Origin: Lepas anatifera
Taxonomy: Eukaryota; Arthropoda; Thecostraca; Lepadidae
DNA length: 64,000 nt
NCBI GenBank assembly: GCA_034440635.1
Contig: JAOTON010001356.1
Coordinates: 2,116,501 to 2,180,500 of the forward strand
Direction: 5' to 3'
How positions within the stretch are numbered: position 1 is the first letter of the stretch; each line of letters opens with the position of its first letter. Below are positions 58,161-64,000 of this stretch, one piece after another. Below the pieces are notes generated by a model. The model made no database searches and was not told the origin of the DNA. It was given only the letters and a program-made list of their open reading frames with translations. Both the position numbers and the translations under genes were made by a program.

Positions 58161-61100
58161 GGTCTGCGCTGATGCTCGGGATCGATCCTCTGGTGACAGT
58201 GCTAGGGTTACGACTCCCATATCATTTCTGCCGTAGCTTTTACATCTCTTAATCTAAAAAGGCGTGCATAACTGGATCATGTTTCAAACGACCCCCAAGA
58301 AATGACGTCATTTAGTGTCCCGTGACATGATGAATGGCACGTGTAACTGACTTGCACATTGCAGCTTCATCATATATGCTTGGTAACTTATGCGGTGTCT
58401 TGTGCTAGACATACCTCGCGCTCTCTGCACTCTACTCATTTAAATTCTCCCCTGTCAGGCTTGTAGCTGTCCCAATTTCTGTCAGGGGGTGGGGGCAGAA
58501 GATGGGGGTATTTGCTCCCTTACATCTAAGAAATCTACTGACCAGATTAAAAGAGATTGTATTGACTTGTCGTAGTCTGAACTAAATTTAGAGCAGAGAA
58601 ATAAATAAGTTGTGGGGAGAGGTTCATTTGATATACATATACACATGCATATAGCTTGTTTTGGTTATCCATACCTCTTAGTTTTGTTGCTTGATTTTTG
58701 CAAACTATTGCTTATTGATAATAATTGATGAAAATAGGCGTATCCCTGAGGCGTGTGAAAATCCTAAATTCAATTTTAATCCCGGAACCAGATTTATACA
58801 GTACAATGAAAATGATGTAATGCGTGTAAACATAAGATACTACAGAACATCTGTCACTACTAGATGTATGGTATAAGGCCAAACATTATCAAATGCGGAT
58901 ACCTGAAGAAAAATAATGGAATAGCATCAAAATGTCGTGTCTAAGACACATATATAATGTTCTTTGGCTATTGACGCTCATTGTCTTTCCCAGCCCGAAT
59001 CCATAGATGCCGAACCCATGGGAGTTTGAATTATGTGTTTTCCTTGATTATGGATGAAGCTTTCCTGAACCTAGGACCCTGCACGTCCTGACCTGCTGTT
59101 CCCAGATCAGCCATAGCAAGTAGGATGACTAAGACCTTGTGCATGCGTTGGGAATAACCCATACCCTCATGACATGCCATGACTTGGACTTGAAATTTGT
59201 TCTAAATATTTGAAGTGACTTTATTTTCAATATTAAGGACGACATTGATATAAGCCAATTTTTTCTCACAAATTTTGAAAATATGGAGGGGCTTGACTTG
59301 ACCCCTTAGGGTGACAGTAAAATTGTACCAAAAGACCCAAGTATCACAGAAACTAGAGATAAGTACACGTGTGGTAGGTATGAAACAAACAAAAAATGTC
59401 CCGCAAATGAAAAAAAACAAGACGTCACCTGAGGTTTACTATCTAAACTCCAAAACACCAATTTTTGGCGTTTTGCCAACACCAACACCAGGGCAGAACC
59501 GCTCAGTATTGTGCTTGAAGCACAGATTTACGCCCCATGCGAAGCAAGAGTCACGCATCAACGTCTAAACTCCAAATACATTTTGATAATAATCTGAAAT
59601 AAATTCTTAAGGCTGCCAGTTTCTAGTTGTCAAAACTCAGCCATATGCTGCACTGGGTGTGAGGCACAACAACGTATTTTTCATGAGGCTAGGCTCAGCC
59701 GTGAAGAAATTTGGAAAAGCCAAAGCCTTTGTATAAAATCCATGTCTACTGTTAATTATGTCTCAGGTCATAAGCATTGGTTGTAATGTTGATCTCTCGT
59801 TTTCGTGACAGATAAGGTTACAACAAAGCTTCCCATCACATAAGGGGCTAATCGTGAAAGGAGCTTTGTAACAACCCTCCCTCCGCTTCCCTGCAGGGGT
59901 TAAGGTGTCAAAAGCCCACTTTATTCTAAGGTGAAAAGTTACATAAGTCACTAGGTGACGGGCATATGTGCCAATATGCGAGTTGTGAATGTGCGTGTGT
60001 TTCAGTCATGCGGCCATTCTTCATTCTGTATCCTTGTCCTGAAAACCACACTTCCAGACAGCCACTCATGAAAGGATCCAAGTTGTCACACGATCTACAT
60101 TATTCACTTTGCAATGTCGCACCCGGGATCCCTGCGCCATATTTCTGCTCCCCAGGCGTCGGTATACGGTTGCGGTATGACCGAGGAGAGTGGTGGGACC
60201 ACCCAGGCAGACAGACGTTAGAGAGAGCACTCGTAGAGAGACCTGCTCTCTCTCCACGCTCTTCTGCATCCATCATGGCGGCATGTATCCCAGCTTCGGG
60301 GCCGGGTGTATACGCCGCTGGGAAGAGACGCTCATCTTGTAGACAGTTCAGCGTAAAGAAACCAAAACATACCGAGGAGCCAAATTTTCAAATTCGGATT
60401 GGGCTTGTTTGACACCGGCCTCCCGGACTCCGTGGCCTGGGCGCGCCACTGATGTCATCCACCTCCCCTCGGCCTCACTGGCTAATGACTATCAGTGGCC
60501 GCCTCCTGAGAGGCCTTGTCCGCCGCTGCGCGCCCCTCATTGTTTTGTTTGGATGAATATTGAAGCCTGATGGTAGCGAGGCCGAGCGGGCGGCGGAGAG
60601 AACCATCATCGTCCTGCCCCTGCTGGTGCTGCTGCGCCCCCGGGTCGGAGATCAGGTTGGACTCTATACACCACGGCCTGCGACGGAAGCGGAAAGCAGT
60701 GGTTCTCAGTACAAAATCATGGTGATTTTAGCTCGTGGATTGTTCAGGGCTAGTATTGAACTCGGCGCTAATATCACGAAGCTTCATGGGCGTATTGTTT
60801 CTTTGATCATCAACGCTTTGATCATCAAGTTTACCTAACGACCCGAGCTGTAATGGCCAGTCCTGTGTGTATGTATGCTGTTGCCACATCACAGCACACA
60901 TTAATGAAAGCTTTCAATTAGATTTTCCCCTCACATTCGCATTTATCTCTGCTGATACGCGGTGTGTAGGTACTATTCAGGCGGCAGATATCAATCTTGT
61001 ATCGCAGATCAATCATCTCCGGTGGCGCGCTGCCCGGCGTGGTCGCCGCTCACCAGGAAATCACTCAAATTGCCCATCGGGCGGTCCCAGCCTACACTCG

Positions 61101-61477
61101 TAATTTGATCAGCACCAATCAAACTATTCGGGATATGCTACTGGATTTTCCTCATCATGCAGCAAGTGTACGACAGCAGTGTCCCTGACCCGTGAGTCAG
61201 TTTTAAGCCTTTGGGCGTCTTCTTTTTATTCCGGTCGGTGGCAAATGATTTGTGTCCTCTTCTTAAAAATATGTCCTTATCCGGAATATCAAAGTTTCGG
61301 CTTCTTGACCCGGCACCACCTGGGCTCTTTTTGTACCCACGACCGCCGGGAAGGGGGTCCAATCGGAGCCACCAGGCGGTGGTGGACTAATGAGCTTGGA
61401 TACTGGGAAACTGGCTCCAACTTCTTCCCTGACAATGAAACCTCAACACATATATAGGACGGTGAGACAGATTGGTT

Positions 61478-61589
<112 letters not shown>

Positions 61590-62675
61590 TGAATAATAAA
61601 CCTCAACACGATGTTAATTATTCAATGGTTTTTCATCTCTTTATAAATATTATCAAAACAATAGCAGAAATAGTAGGAACTAAACTTATAAAAGACTCTC
61701 ATACATGAACTGTCCATGACACCACATCAGTTCAGCATCCTCTTCAACATTTACAGACGGTGGTTAGTGGTCAGATCTCCTACCAACCGACCTTATAGGT
61801 GAGGGCATGAAGAGGACTAAAGAGAAAAGAAATTATGAATGCACTTTTAAGAAATAAGTCTTGAGAAAACAAAACAAGGGATCACAAAGACAAAAGCGAA
61901 GAATGAAAAGAGAGCCCCGCCGACGAAGAACGAGGATGATTAATCATCACCGTCATCGTCACGCCTTGTTTTTTGTTGTTTTCCTTTTTCACCAGATCTC
62001 TTCATCAAGTCCCACTGCCTTACTCCATGGTTTGAGCGCGGCGCCTGTGGCGACCCTCCCCGTGGATAATCCTTGTCTTTCCCCACCAACCATCCTATTC
62101 TTATCCATATCCTACAGTGTGTTTTTGCTTAAGTTTGTCATTTATGTCCCTCATCTTCATTACGACCGGCGTCAGAATAGCCACATGGATAGTGGAGATG
62201 CTGTGTATGTCAAATATACAAAATATACCAAGCTGTAGCTGGTGCAGGGAAAAACTGCGGGACTTTTTCGGCACCAACCGAAGTTTCCAATCGAAGCTAA
62301 CAATATGGTATATTTTCTAATAGATTTCAAATGAGGTGAGTGGGGAGTGCCAGTTAACTAAAGAGGCCTCAAATGAGAATGAAAACAGTCCCAGAGAGTG
62401 TTTTGTACCACATCGCCAACAGTCAGTGGTCGTCGCTCTCCCCAGCAGGCCTGTTATGGAACAATTAGCTCTGGGTACTGCTGATATAGCGAGCTGTGCC
62501 TTTCAGGCTAGGTCATGACGCATCTGTTGCACCAACTGAAAATTTAAAATATCTGGAACAGATAGCCTTTACAGTTAACTTGTCTTTTTGTTCTAAGAAA
62601 TTTTCATCATTAAGAGTGAAATTACCTACAAGAATCGCCCCATTTACCTAAAGTTAGTCTTTTTCTAATATGCAT

Positions 62676-63867
62676 TTAGCCTTCGCCGGGTGGGGGTCTT
62701 TTAGACCCCCTCGGGTTTTTCGAAGTGACCAAAAAGCGGCGCGCAGGCGCAAACTTGGTCTAGCTGTTCCTTCATCATTTTTACATCTTTCCTGAAAATT
62801 TTGGCTCAAGGTCATATCAGGTCAGGTCACCAGGTCAGGTGAAGTGACCTCACCTCAAAAAATACTTAGGACGGCATAACTAAAAGAAGGGTTAATCGAT
62901 CAAGTTGAAACTCATACCACATCTTGGGCCCTCCAGGAGCTACAACATTTGTTCCGGGATTTTTTATATTGGTGACCTAAGGTCATGTGCAGAGCATGAC
63001 CTCCCCATTGACAATGCATGGGGAAAATCACGAAATGAGCTTTTCTCAGTAAGTATGGATGGAATCAACTTCAAACATCGGTTGCGACTTGCTCTTAGCC
63101 CATTTCTGAAGCTGATACCAAAATTTTTTACTTTTGACCTTTAAAAGGTCACCTTAGGTCAAATAAGCATTTTTTGGTGTTTTTCTCTATAAATTTTGAA
63201 TAAACTAAGATAGAGCTTTTATTTTGTCACCTAAGTGTTTGTATAGTCACTGGAAGTCAAATGATATACATCATGACTATACCAGGTCAAGTTGGGTCAA
63301 ACCGTTGACCTGGGTCAGGTCAAATTCTTAAATTTGACCTGGCATAGCAATATCATACATCATTCGATTTGTATTGACGAGAGGATTGCAATGGTGCATA
63401 AACTATGGATGTATCTTGTTTGGTTTGGAAGTTATTAGCGAAAAAGTAAACGCCCTTATGCATGGGTGGCTATGGACATTCCCAAGAATATGCCCAATAT
63501 TTAGTGACCTGTAGCTCCCTAGGCTTTGACCTGACACGAAAATGAATGCCAATGTAATGAAAGCGCATCTCAAGAGCTTTCGAATGGTGTCAGAAAAATT
63601 TTTCTAGCTATCATAGTTGCTGAGATATAGGAGGTTTTCTTAGTACACCTCATATTAGCGATTTTGACCTATTTTGACCTCTGGTGACCTTGATATTGAC
63701 CTGACAAGAAAAATGACCGAAGTATTTTCGATATCATTTTCGAAGAGCTTTCGATTGCCGTTTTGCGCTTTTTTCTAGCTCTCTTAGTTTTTGAGATCGT
63801 GGGGGGTCTTTTTAGCCCCCCCACCAGGGCGAAGGTGGCTCGTACCCGCCACCGGGGCAAGGGTTAG
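62676..63867 (-). mobile_element. TTAA-type element family C, complete copy
   Basis: TTAG at both ends. Single end left: CCTTCGCCGGGTGGGGG, then GGGGGTCTTTTAGACCCCC palindrome. Doubled end right: CCCCCCACCAGGGCG, spacer AAGGTGGCTCGTA, CCCGCCACCGGGGCA, AGGG. 1.19 kb, rich in AGGTCA, no coding frame. Confidence 0.82.
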
Positions 63868-64000
63868 TATACTTGCCTCATGAGTTCATTCAACATGTGT
63901 GTTTCTTTCAGTCGTCATTTTATTATTTTTGCACTTTCCGAATCACTTTTTCCTGATCTGAACATCGCCTTCCTTCTAGATACTGTCCGGCTACAGTGGC
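63868..64000. other. End of window, still intron 7
   Basis: A good acceptor-like TTCCTTCTAG ends at about 63979, but the 21 bases after it do not encode the expected start of M2. Confidence 0.4.

Noticed and set aside
60560..60838. 92-codon frame with a hydrophobic stretch in a GC-rich patch
   Set aside because: No family motif; probably a product of base composition.
63980..64000. Eighth receptor exon at the window end
   Set aside because: The acceptor looks good, but the following bases in phase would read DTVRLQW, not the expected M2 start.

Overview
This is a gene-poor stretch of an animal nuclear genome. One large gene on the + strand runs through it, and almost everything else is intron packed with mobile elements, tandem repeats and palindromes. 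The host is most likely a bilaterian invertebrate. The gene resembles the GRD/alpha-like branch of arthropod GABA-A-type receptors, so an arthropod (perhaps a crustacean) is my best guess, with low confidence. I see no bacterial-type gene, CRISPR array, rRNA or intact tRNA.

The gene encodes a Cys-loop ligand-gated ion channel subunit. Seven coding exons can be placed by reading frame and splice sites: 6293-6458, 36449-36516, 38092-38199, 39390-39505, 39759-39841, 44657-44794 and 57126-57278. They give 277 codons plus one base: signal peptide, extracellular ligand-binding domain with its Cys loop, M1, and the start of M2. The exons encoding M2-M4 lie beyond position 64000. Exon lengths of 68, 83, 138 and 153 bases match vertebrate GABA-A genes. 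Intron 1 is about 30 kb, intron 6 about 12 kb and intron 7 at least 6.7 kb.

The introns carry at least five families of short non-coding elements, called A-E here, which insert at TTAA (rarely TTAG). A has nine copies, B five, and C, D and E one or two each. Their sequences differ but they share one plan. One end has a single GC-rich terminal repeat next to a palindrome. The other end has the terminal motif doubled, as 14-mer, 13-14 base spacer, 14-mer, 4 bases, TTAA. The interiors are dense in AGGTCA/TGACCT, the nuclear-receptor half-site. Copies are nested in each other, in a LINE and in a tRNA-like SINE, so order of insertion can be read. No transposase is present, so they must be moved in trans, probably by a TTAA-specific enzyme such as piggyBac or Kolobok.

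Other content: two decayed Jockey/CR1-type LINE copies (4190-5160 +, 40356-43330 -), tRNA-derived SINEs, three long hairpins (5546-5690, 5782-6002, 43642-43807), a 0.43 kb TIR element (46601-47027), three identical CRE-type palindromes, and minisatellites with 64, 41/82 and 24 base units. The 24-base array starts exactly at the 5' splice site of exon 7 and repeats that splice-site sequence. Region order: 1-6000 repeats and upstream flank; 6.0-6.5 kb promoter side and exon 1; 6.5-36.4 kb intron 1; 36.4-39.9 kb exons 2-5; 39.9-44.7 kb intron 5 with the antisense LINE; 44.8-57.1 kb intron 6; 57.1-57.3 kb exon 7; 57.3-64 kb intron 7.
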